Part shown: positions 13,016-25,000 of the stretch, piece by piece | How the letters are laid out: every line of letters starts with the position of its first letter | Numbering within the stretch: position 1 is the first letter of the stretch | Assembly: GCF_018320785.1 (NCBI RefSeq) | Contig: NC_054866.1 | Coordinates: 30,915,000 to 30,978,999 of the forward strand | Direction: 5' to 3' | From: Cheilinus undulatus | Lineage: Eukaryota; Chordata; Actinopteri; Labriformes; Labridae | Length of the DNA stretch: 64,000 bases | Made by a program: the position numbers and the translations under genes | The notes under the pieces: model-generated | Seen by the model: the letters and a program-made list of their open reading frames with translations, nothing else | Database searches by the model: none | Told to the model about the DNA's origin: nothing

Positions 13016-16000
13016 GTAGGTCCAGCTTCTCTGGGCAAAAATACGTTTTTTTTCTGTTTGTTTTTATGGTTTTTATTTTTTTCTTATGTAGAATTACAAC
13101 CTTTTTTTTTAACAATGTTCATTCATGCATTGTTGCAGAATGTACATTTCAATGTTAATTTAAAGAAGCCTATTTTTGCATTCAGACATATCCTTAGTTT
13201 CTACATTTACAATTTTTTAGTCACATTTTATTCACTTTTAACCTTCATAGTTTTAGTCTACACTCAAAAATCATTTTAGTCCAGTTTACAGTCAATAGAA
13301 AGTCCTTATATTTCCGTCTTTACTTTTAGACAAGGTATTACATTTCTTTGCAATAATTTAATCAGCAAAATTCTAGAATTAATATAGATACTAAAAACTC
13401 ATATTAATTTACTATCAATACTTTAATTTGTATTGCACTGATGAAAATACAGACATGCCTTTTATAAACTGTGGGAAAATATCATGGATTTTTAATGTTC
13501 AAAAGTCCAACACTAATATTTTAGTGTAGTTTAGGACTGTGATGAAAACTTAACTTAGTTTTCATCAGCGTTTTTATGACCAAAGATCTGTTTTTTAGTT
13601 AGTGTCTATCTAGTCTTTCTCCTGAAAAAAAGTGTAGTATTAGTCACATTTTTAGTCTACAAAATTGACGCTGGTAGGCCTATTCATTTGATTGCATGCA
13701 AGCAAATTCTCCCCCACAAATTTGAAAGGCCTAGGAAGAAATACAAAAATGAACAAACATAATATTTATGTTTTTAAAAAAGCACTCTGGACAGTAAAGG
13801 CTGATACAAAATTATACCCCAAACCTAAACATGGCACCCAGTAAATCAGGCAACAAATGGCATTTAATGAAATATGCAGATGATACAGTCTCTGTGAGTC
13901 TTTCAAATAATGATCGTAAATGTTGAGTATGGCTCTGTAGTCAAGGATTTTATCAGCAGGTAACAACAGATAAATGTGTCTCAAACTTAAGACGTGATTG
14001 TTTTATCTGTCACAGCCAAGTCTTATTCATACTTTTACTGAGGATGTGGATGTTGGACTTCTCTTGGAAATCACTTTTTATAATTCATCGAGTTTTGAAC
14101 CCAAAACTGATGCCATGTGTTAAAGGGTCCTGCAGTGAATATAATAATGCTTAAAGGTCACATATTTATCCCTTTAAGACAAGGTTATATTGCTCTCAAA
14201 GGTCCCCATAACATGTCTGTGAAGTTTGTTGCTGAAAAATCACTCCAGTATTGGATTTTTGGATTGCATGTCTAGAAACCCTTCTGTTTCATCCTTGCTC
14301 AGAATGAGCTGTTTCTGTGACTGTGGCTTTAAATGGTAATAAGCTGTCTGACTCCGCCCCTGACTCTGCCACTCTGGAAATGGATGTGGCTTAATGGATG
14401 TGGCTCTCCTGATCCTCCTCTCAGATGGCAGCTGAGAGGAGTATCAGGAGAGGGCGAACTGAAACTGGGGGTGGTTCTAACTCCCCACATGACATCATGA
14501 GGGGAAAATCTGAGAACGGCTTGTTTCAGCACACATTTTCTGAAGGTGGTGAAAGCGGGGGGAGGTGTGTGATGACTTACTTTCATCAGTGATTTATAGA
14601 GAGTGTCACACTGTTCGGTTCTCCTCAATGTCGAGTAAAATCCAGCGAGCAAAACTGGTCAAACCTGCAAGCAAAGTTATCAGAGTGCAGCAGGCTCAGC
14701 TGCAGGACACCTCAGCATATCAGGGCTCTACAAATCCTGACCACTTTGTTCCTGTTGAGTTTGATCTCCCCACTTTTGACTGTCCTTACAGAATGCCTCG
14801 AACAATAATAAGGCATGTCAGTGCTTATCTTATCCCTGTTCCCACAAAGGCAGCTTTACTGTGCTGTTTTGAGTATTCTTATATGTATGTGGGCTATAGA
14901 TTTTCTGAGTGAAGATGTTAAGTTAAAGATGTTAAATCGTTGCAAAAGTTTAGGTTAAACATTCAAGATACATGAGAAAATCACAAGAGATTTATTTGTT
15001 TGAATTTTACAACTTCAGATTATTTTAGTATCATTATCTAACATAATAATCATCCATATTTAATTCTAACTCCAGCAGTCAAATAATTCCCTTTTTAATC
15101 CACCTCCTTTTCCCAGTGGACTGAGCTTACCTGCAGGTGCTAAATATAGACGGTGATGCAAAGTAGGTTGTGTTACAGGTGTTGCTGACAGAATCAAACA
15201 CCTGTTGTCAATAGCTGTGTCAAAGCTCTGAGTTTGTGAATAAAGGAACCAAGATGGTCAGTGTATTTTACAGCCAACTGATTTTTTTTATTTTTATTTG
15301 ACATGGAAAATCCAAAATCAAGAAAAAACTCCCTATTACTGTTTAAAATATGAAAATAAAACTTGGAAAAAACATGCCCTTGACTCTTTCTGGTAGTTCA
15401 GATTGTTTGTGTGTATTGTTTGTTCTATTCTGAGACAGCAATTTGAAAACCGCTTTTTATTTTTGATTTCTAACTTCAAATTAAAAATCAGTTGGCTGTC
15501 ATCTACGCTGACTCAAGATCTCTGTCTTTCTTCACACATTAGTCACCAGAAGTAGAGACACAAATGCAAAGACAATAAGTGGACAGAAATACCAAGTAAA
15601 ACACAGATTTATTTAAGCTTTTAAACAAGCATTTGAACAGTGGGTGTAAGGTTCAAGTGTAATGTTTCAGCGTTCCTCACATACTGACATTCAGATAAAT
15701 GGAGCCCTGGCTGATCTGATGATGTAGAGTGGTTCAAGTACAGAGCTGGGGATGACACATGTCTTTTCAAGAGCCTCCAGCTCAAGGCCTGAGGCTGAAT
15801 GTTTGTCTGCTACACCTGCTCACCTCAAGATGAAAGTTCACAGTTTGTGAACAGGATATCTGTGCCCACGCTTCACTCTCAAACTCTTGATGGTTAGATT
15901 TTCTCCTCTCTGAAGATGTTCTGTGCTGAGGCTTTTAAACCGAGCTGATTGCATGACAGCTGTAGATCATTTTTTTTCACTCTCCAGCTGTCCTTTTTTT

Positions 16001-19000
16001 TCCTCCACTCACTGGTCCGTCCGTCTGCTGATGTGACCATATTCAACCATCATAACGAACTGAGCACTTACTTTACATTCCCATGTGATGAGGTTGTCTA
16101 AAAGACACATGCAATTTGATAACCTTCCCACCCAGTAAGAACACAAAGGCCTTATGTCAAAAGCACGGCAGCTGTTTGTGTGCAGGTGTGCCTCTGGAAA
16201 TCGTGGACAGATCACACTGTGTCCAATTTGTGGGTCATCGAAAAAAAATAGTGTCACTCATCAGCAACTTTGTTTACAATGAAGTCATAAAAATCCAATC
16301 TTCTGCCATCATTTCCTTTGTAAAATAAACAAATAGAAAACTACTCAGAATTGAGCTTGATTTGAACATAGAACATTTTAAAAGGCTTTTTTTTATCTTG
16401 CAGGTGGTGTTCAGTCGACACTGCAGCCCATGTGACATCAAGGAGCTTCTGTGTTCCTCATCCAACATTCCCAGGTTTGTTGTTTTGTTTCCTCACTTGT
16501 TCATTTTGCTTTTCAGTGTAATCAGGTGGAGAATACATCAGTCCCTATCTGTGGCACTGGAGAGATGCCACTAACAAGCATGGAGACCTCCATGTAATGT
16601 TTAGAAGTACGGAATTCATTTCAATCCTTAATACAGACAATTCCAAATTATATGTTTAAAAAATTATCTGCCAATAGGTTTTCTTTACCTTAACAGTGGA
16701 AATTTAACCTCTGCTAAACTGTTCGCACTCTTGTCTACTTCTATGTATGGAAGCCTTAAGAGGACATACACATCTTCTTTACATTTTTATTTTTATCTAC
16801 AGAAGCCCTAAGAGGACATACATACCTTCTTTACATTTTTATTTTTATTTACAGAAGCCCTAAGAGGACATACATACCTTCTTTATGTTTTTATATTTAT
16901 GTATGGAAGCCCTAAGTGGAGATACATACCTTCTTTGTATTTTTATTTATATGCATGGAAGCCCTAAGAGGACATACACACCTTTTTTACATTTCAATTT
17001 TGCTGTATTGAAGTTCTGTGAGGACATACATTCTTTCTTTACTTTTTTATTTTTATGTATCAAACCCTTAAGTAAACATACCTTCTTTACACTTTCATTT
17101 TATGTATTGAATCCCAAAGAGGACATACAAACCTTCTTTATGATTCAAATTTTTTTGTATGGAGGCCCTAAGAGGACAAACATACATACATTTTTCTTTT
17201 AACAGCTTTCTCCCTGGATAAGAGTGGTGCTTTTCCTTGGTGATGAGTTAATTTCTCAAGATCTTGGGGAATAAAAGTCTGCCTTTTTGATAACCATTTT
17301 TCCTCAAGAATACAGTTTCTGAATCACACCTAATCATTCAATGATCATCTTATGTGCCAACATGTGTGCATTTCACTGCATATCACTGTATGAGCTAGTT
17401 CTTGGTCTGAACATTGTATTTTTTTCTGTCTTACTCTTTCATTGTAGTGTTGGTGATCCATAACCTATTAGTGGGTGCAAATCTCAAGCAGTACTTGGTG
17501 ATATTAACACAAGGCAAAATATCTTACTGGATCTTATACCTGTACCTTTCTCTCTTTATGTTTTCTTTTTCTTGAACTTTTTTGCAGGAACACTGCCATT
17601 GTGATGGTAGACCCAGATGGTGCCTTCGTCTCCATTGATCCTACCATGCCCACCAACTCTCCAAAGTAACAAACCAGCATTTCATATTGTGTTTGTAAAG
17701 TTATGATCATTTCACTTCAGTTCAGGGGCAGGGCCCAGAATTAGCTCAAACTTAGGACTGGGACATGCTAACCTGGCATTTTTTGCTTTGAGACAGTTTT
17801 ATGCACTATTTTTAAGCCTTTATGTTAGCATTTGCCAAACCTTTACCCCTTTTATAGTTTTTTAAATATATACTTAATCTGAGATCAAGATCATTCTGTC
17901 AGGCATATCTCTTCCTTAAGCTGTGAGCAAAATATCACATAAAGGAGTCAATACACAAAGGTGTTCAATTCAGTGTGTGGCCTGACAGGAAGGAAGTTCA
18001 GATTAAACTCACCTAAAAATGTGCATTAAGTAAATGTTACTCAAAGCTTTCAACAATGCACAGTCCTATAAAGCACTTTTTGATATTTTGTTTACTCTAA
18101 ATCTTTGTAAGAAAAAAAAAATAATGTTGATGATGTCATTGATCAGTTATAACTGTTGAACTGATTTTCTTACAGCTCTTTGTACAAAGTTGTCCCACTG
18201 TCCACCGGTCAGCTTGGAGGTAAAATTAATGCACTGGTGACATCTTTAAGCTCACTTTTTAAAACTGTTTTTTACTGGCCAGAGATACACTTGCTATTTT
18301 ACACTGCGTCTATGTATGTTTCAGACTACATTGTGAACATTCTTGTAAATGTATTTGTCTTAATGTAACCTGTGTTACATCTGCACTTTGTTTCTACCTG
18401 CAGCTTTTTCCTCCATGAAAAGATGTAATGCTCCAAGTGTAATGGCTTAATTAGTGACTGTGCTAACTGGTGACTTTCAAGCAACTGTGTTTGTAGCAGT
18501 TGTTACAGAAAAGAGGGAGTCCTCATAATATCCTTTTGTTTAGTGTGTTGTGCCTGTGGTTATGTCAAAATACACTCATCAGATATGAATTCAATGGAAA
18601 GCTAAACTAGCACAGCCATGGACGAACTCAACTAAAAGTCACCAGTTTACACTTTTTGGCCTTCTCTTTTTATCTGCTTTGTCATTTCATTATTTTAGAT
18701 CCATTTGTTGATTTTATTGCTTTTTCCTTATTGAATGCCTATTTCATTGTTATCATCTCCTTTTTTCTTATACTGTTTACCTCCATTTTATTGCTTTTAA
18801 TTCTTTTCACCTCTAACTGCATTCTTCAGTCTGTATAATTTATTTATTGTATTGCTCTATTCATCCACTATCCTTACTTTCTTAAATGTAGATTTTTTAA
18901 TTTTTTATTTAACATGTTCACGTTTTGATTATGTCTATGACTTTTCTCCTTTTAACGGTTTTTATATTTTCATTATTTCACACCCTTTTTGTTGATTTTG

Positions 19001-22000
19001 CTGCCTTTTCCTTACTGAATGCTTTACTTCTACTATTGTATTGCCTTTACCCCTCCTGTTGTCTTTGTTTTTACTACACACCTTTTGTCCTCTGGGTCAA
19101 ATTGACCCGGTCTTTTTTGACTGCTTATAGAGCATGAGGTATAAAATGGTTACCAATTTCTTTTATTTAATCTTTTTAGTAAACTTGTTTCCAACACATT
19201 GATATATATATTTCACTTATTTTTGTTCTTTATGGTATGATGTCTTCAGGCAATTATATGGAAGAAAAAAAAAGTTAGGATGTTTAAAATTTCAGAACCG
19301 GGTCAAATTGACCCAAGGACAACAGGAGGGTTAAATCTTTTTAATTATGTTTGTCTCTTTCTAATCTTTAATTGCACCTTTTCATAAAATATTTTTTGCA
19401 ACTGTTTTATTCTCACACTATCTTCAATTTCTTCAATATATTTATTTTGGATTTCTGTAATTTTTATTAATCCACAGCTATTAACTGCTTTTATTTATCT
19501 TTATTTTCCATCCTTTTGTTGATTTTAATGCTTTTGCCTTATTGAATGCTTTACCTGTGAAATTGTTTTCATCTCTTTTATATTTCTTCTACTATTTTAT
19601 TGACTTTATCTCCTTTTTTATTGCTTCTGTCTCTTTCTTGTCTTTATTGCATCTTTTTGGCCTATATTATTCATTTTAATTGTTTTATTCTCACGCTATC
19701 TTCATCTTCTTCAATATTAATATTTTGGATTTTATTTGTTTTCTATAATTGTATTTATTCCATAGTTTTTCTCTTTTTCACTGCTTTTATCTTTTCATTA
19801 TTTTCCACTTTTTATTTGATTGCTTTTTCCTTATGAAATACTGCTCCGGTTTTGCTGTTTTTGTATCCTTTTTTTCTTGTACTATTTAATTGCCTTTTCC
19901 TCCTTTATGTTGCTTTTATCTCTTTTGAATCTCTTATTGCATTATTTACTTTCTCTTTGCATTGCTTATTTGTCTTTTTGATCTCTTTTGGTCTCTTCTT
20001 GATTTTATTTCATTTAATTTCCTAGATTTTTTTGTATCTTTGATCTTCGTTGATGTTATGATCCTCACCCTTCAGGCTCAGGCCCAAGGCTCTTGTGATT
20101 TTTCAGCTAATCATGTTGGTGGGGTTGTTGTATAAATACTTTTATGAGGAGGGTTTATTGTTGTTGTGGTTGCTGTGCTGTTGTTTTTTTTTTTTTTTTT
20201 GTCTTTTATTTTTGTTTGAGTTCTTTAAATTTTTGGTTGTAGTACTTTGCTCTGATGTATGCTTCTGCTAACTCTCAACCTTCGTTGTTAAGGTACTATG
20301 TAAAAAAAGTTCTTAAATGTGTTCATACATCAACATATCTAACATGGAGGGAATAATGGGCTTAAAAATAACAAATATGAAAGGGTATTTGCTGTTTACA
20401 ACAACTTATCTGGGTTTGTTTTTCTCTGCAGAGAAGGAGGACATGTTTCAGAACGTGCTTTCCCAGGTAGCCGATCAGTTCAGCAGGTAACACCTCTCTT
20501 GTTTATGTTGTGTTATGGATGAAGCCTGCCCTCCCCCGCCCTAACACATACCTCACACACACATACCTGACAGCAGTGACTCTCAAAGATAATATATGCT
20601 GCAACCCATAGAGGCAAGTTAGATCACACAATGAGATCTTCCCCTTTCTGTATGCCTCATTACAGTTTTCTTTGACCTTAAATGACCATTGAGCTATGGG
20701 AAATCTTTGCCATTCATTTTTTTTCTTATCACGGTTTCTGATCACAGAGCTTTTCGCATCAACGAATTGAAGACTGAGGTCACCAACAGGCTAGCTATGC
20801 TGGAGAAGAGAGTGGAACGTGCGTGGTGCATAATAATCCACACAGTTAAACAATAAATGTCAATAAAAATAAAAAATGCAGCCAATAGACTTAACTAACT
20901 CAGAGTTTTCTGTTTGTCTTCTTGCAGTGGAAGGGTTGAAAGTGGTGGAGATTGAGAAGTGTAAAAATGACCTGAAGAAACTACGAGATGAGATGACTTC
21001 AAGAGGAGGTGGCAGGTGAAATAAACAAGGCTGACATCAGATACATTAACAGAAATGCAGATAATGTTAACTTGATGTTTTTTCTTATAAATTTAGAGTA
21101 AACTGTTCATGCAAATACAACTTCTCAGATGATGGGAAAAAGGTCACCCCTAGACGAGATGTTCCCAACTACCCAAAGGTATGTCCTTGAGGAACAAGGC
21201 CTTTAAAACTACATGTTTTCTAGATTGTTTGAAGTTCTGATGGCCTTCCCTATTTGGCATTATAGTACACACTGTCTCAGGAGACTGTGGAGGCACTCAA
21301 GAAGCCAACATTTGATGTGTGGCACTGGGAACACAATGAGGTTTGCTGATAACGCCTCTCAGTCACTAAGTAGACTGTTTTTATGTCATGTTAGCTCAGT
21401 AAAGTCTAAAGTTCTTGTCTTTCTTTGTGGCTGCAGATGCTGAGTTGTTTGGAGTATATGTACCATGACTTGGGGCTGGTGAAGGAATTCAACATGAACC
21501 CCATCACACTCAAACGCTGGCTGGTAAAATATACACATACCAAATGCACCTGGTGTTTATTTCCAACAATGTTTTAGCTTTAAAGCAGAGAGGATCATAA
21601 ATGTTACAAAATAATCAAAGTTAAGGGTGCACCCACACCAGGCAATCTTTACCATGCCTAAAACACATTTAACACCAAAAGTGATGTTTGTTTGGCCAGT
21701 TTGAGTATATGGGACACTTCCCTGGCACTGGCTCTGATGGAAGAAGTGGCCTTCCATGCAGCAGCCAAATGCAGTTTTTGGGCCCATGGGACATTCACAG
21801 CACAACCAGGGGTTTGTGGCAACCCCAACTACCTGATTACTCTCCACATCCATGCCTTACTTGGCCCTAAGTGTGTGTTGTTTATTTTTCCAAATGATAA
21901 TTTTCCCATGCCCCTGGAAGTGTGCAAAGACACCCAGAGCACAGCCAGGGTTGTGTCAGTCCTCCTTCCTGCCCAATAGTGAAGCTTACTCACCACATCT

Positions 22001-25000
22001 ACATCTTACTGCAATCTCAGTTTTTGGCCCAAACATGCCTAAAAATTATGTAAAGTACTGGTTTTTGTTTGGTATTTTTAGTTTGTTGTTTTTTTCTAGC
22101 AATCTTGCTTTAGCATGGTACAGCACAACTGGGCTTAGTGTGAGAACATCCTAAGATGATGCTTAAAAAGGTGACAAAAGATCACCCTTTGTTTGTGGTG
22201 TCCATGAAGATTCGGTTTTGGGCTTTTTTCTCTGAATTTCCTTACCATTTCTCATTCCACTGTTATGCAGATGTTGTAAAGATGTAAACATGCCTTTGCG
22301 ATTGGTTACTCACAGAGCTATAAATTATTGCTGTGATGTTAGAGACAGATATGACAGACTGCATGGAGGTTTGGCATCAGCAACCAATGTGATGACGCTG
22401 GTAGGGAGACAGAAAGGGCTAAACAACTATAAGAACTATACTTTTCCTTTGTCAATCCAGAAATTGAAATTAATGACACGCTAGCTTGATGCTAATGCTA
22501 TTAAGTGAGTCACCAGTTAGCGTTTTTCGCTCAGACAGTTCTGTCAGGGTTGGTTATAATCGTGCTCAAAATTTGTCTAACCTCAGCTTAAACGCTCCCT
22601 GTAGTCCTTAATTGGTTGACAATGATGCCTAAAGCTTTGGTTGGATCTGACTTCCCCAACATAAATGAAAACACTAGTGAGGTCATTGTATTCGCACAAC
22701 CAGAACGGTTTGCAGCAGCTACTCTTGCTCCTTTAGCCTTCAATGTTCACTTTTCTGTTAAGAGTTTGGTTTTATTTCAACAGTTTTTAATTTTTTGTCA
22801 AGCAGCAGATTCCTGGTTAATCCTTTATTACATTGCTTACTGCTGAAGAAGGCCTATATCCCTCCTAAAGGTTTTGATAGAGTGATCCGTGCTTTTATAA
22901 CATCCCAACTTTCTCATTGTAATTCTTTGTTTGTGGCTTTGGACCAGTCATCCATGCAGCTGCTGAGAAAAAGAGGGATAACATTACTCAATGTTTTACT
23001 TCCCCTGCTGGCTTCCAGACCATCACAGATGGATTTCAAACTTTTATTGTTGACTTTTAAAGTTCTAAATGAACTGGCACCACCTTACCCAGCTGACCCT
23101 TTCCAGCTGGAGCACCATGGTCTACCATACAGCTGCTCCTGGATGTGCCAAAATTGGAAACAACTTAAAACCAGTCTTTGCAGTAACTGCCTCAAACTTG
23201 TGGAATAACTTACCACTTCAAACAGGACTTATCTGCTTTTGAATGTTTTAGATTATTTCTGAGGACACATCTCGGGATGTGAATGTTTTTCTCCAGAGGA
23301 TTTGACTATCATTGTTCATATTATTTACCATCATACTCTTGTTTCCTGTTTTACCTTTTTACTCTGTACGGCACTTCAGCCGATCTATTTTTTTGTTTTA
23401 ATGTGCAAAAAGAAAAGTTGACTAGACTTAATAAATCAAATTCTCTGTGGTCTAGCTGGCAATTCAGGAGAACTATCGTAACAACCCCTTCCACAACTTC
23501 CGTCATTGCTTCTGCGTCAGTCAGATGATGTATGGCATGATCCACCTCTGCAACCTACAGGTACAGTGCAAGCTCTTTGATTTTTCTGTGTTCATGCATG
23601 TTCAGAGTATCATCGAGGTGATTTAACTGTCTTTGATATAAACTTACATACTAAAAAACAAAATGCTTGCCAAGGTGAAGTCCTGATGATGGAAGTTTTT
23701 GCCCCCCCCCCCCACATATCACCTGTCATTTCATCCAGGAGAAGCTAACTCTGACAGACATGGGCATTCTAATGACAGCTGCAGTGTGTCATGACCTGGA
23801 CCACCCTGGCTACAACAACACGTAAGACTCACTTTCCTCCCGTAAAGGCACTGACACAATTTGAACTGTAGGCACCCAGTGACTCCAAAATGTTTTGACA
23901 TCTTCTTCATAACACAGTCATCGGTGAACTGTGAAACTGGTTCAGCATGGAGGGAGTGTAGGTATGAAAACATCCAGGTTATCACCTTGTTTTTAGCTGG
24001 TGGTTTCAGGCAGTCACAGATCCCTCTAATGAGGTAAACTTTGCAAGAAAAAACTGTCCATTCATCCATTCATGTGTGTTTTTATCCATCAGGTACCAAA
24101 TCAATGCCCGCACAGAGCTTGCAGTGCGCTACAATGACATATCTCCACTTGAGAACCACCACTGCGCCGTGGCCTTCCAAATCCTCTCTCTGCCGGAGTG
24201 CAACATCTTTGCAAATGTGGATCCTGAGGCTTTCAAACAGATCCGACAGGTCAGATGGAAAGCGGAAATATTTAAATGTAGTTCTGAGGACTATTTGGAT
24301 TTTAGCTCTTAAAGGTATGTGATGTTAGGTGTAGATGTTGTTTTTTAGTTGCAGTTTAGCACCAGTCTAAACAAACAGCACTGATCCCCTACCCCTCCCT
24401 CACTGTTCTGACTGGCTGCAGTCATTTGAAGGACTGGTCTCGATTCAGATATGCTGCCTGAAGTTGATTCAGTTCTAAATTCTTTGAAGTCTTTTAGACT
24501 AAATGAGTTTGGAAAGTCAGTTGGTGCTCCTTGAATGTGCAATAAAACTCTGCCTCTATATACAGTGGCCCTTATTTATCAAATGTGTGTGCATCAGAAA
24601 CTTGGGGTGTATGGTCATTTCCACAAACAGAGCAGCTTTTCTTTATGTGGACATAAGCGTACGATACACTAGAATCTTTGTGTATGCACAAGTTTTCAAC
24701 TCAGCGTGGACTCGCTTTGCAGTGTGTCTCTGGCGGTATTATTAAGATATGACTTGGAAAAAATAACGTAGCATTAAATCAAAGCTTTGACAATCCCTGG
24801 GAGCAACATTGCTTTTTCAACAAAGTTGAGCAGTGTGATTTTTCAGATTTCCTCGTTATTTGCTATAATTGATGAATGAGCTAGATTTATTTTAAAAATA
24901 AAGTAGTCCGGCTGCCTGACTAATTAAAGTTTTGTTGTACAGTTTAATATCACTTGAAAAATATTGTGGATTTAGAATAAAGACTAACCTGCTTAAATGA

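Noticed and set aside
12860..13279. 139-codon frame overlapping the first pde9a exon
   Set aside because: It reads the exon and runs into the intron through the GTAGGT donor. The true start is ATG 12947.
16885..17202. 105-codon frame with apparent internal protein repeats
   Set aside because: It lies wholly in the 52-bp minisatellite, whose period shifts the frame at every unit.
18656..19836. Several hydrophobic frames resembling membrane proteins
   Set aside because: They arise from T-rich DNA, which always yields Phe and Leu codons. They sit inside a degenerate tandem repeat in an intron.
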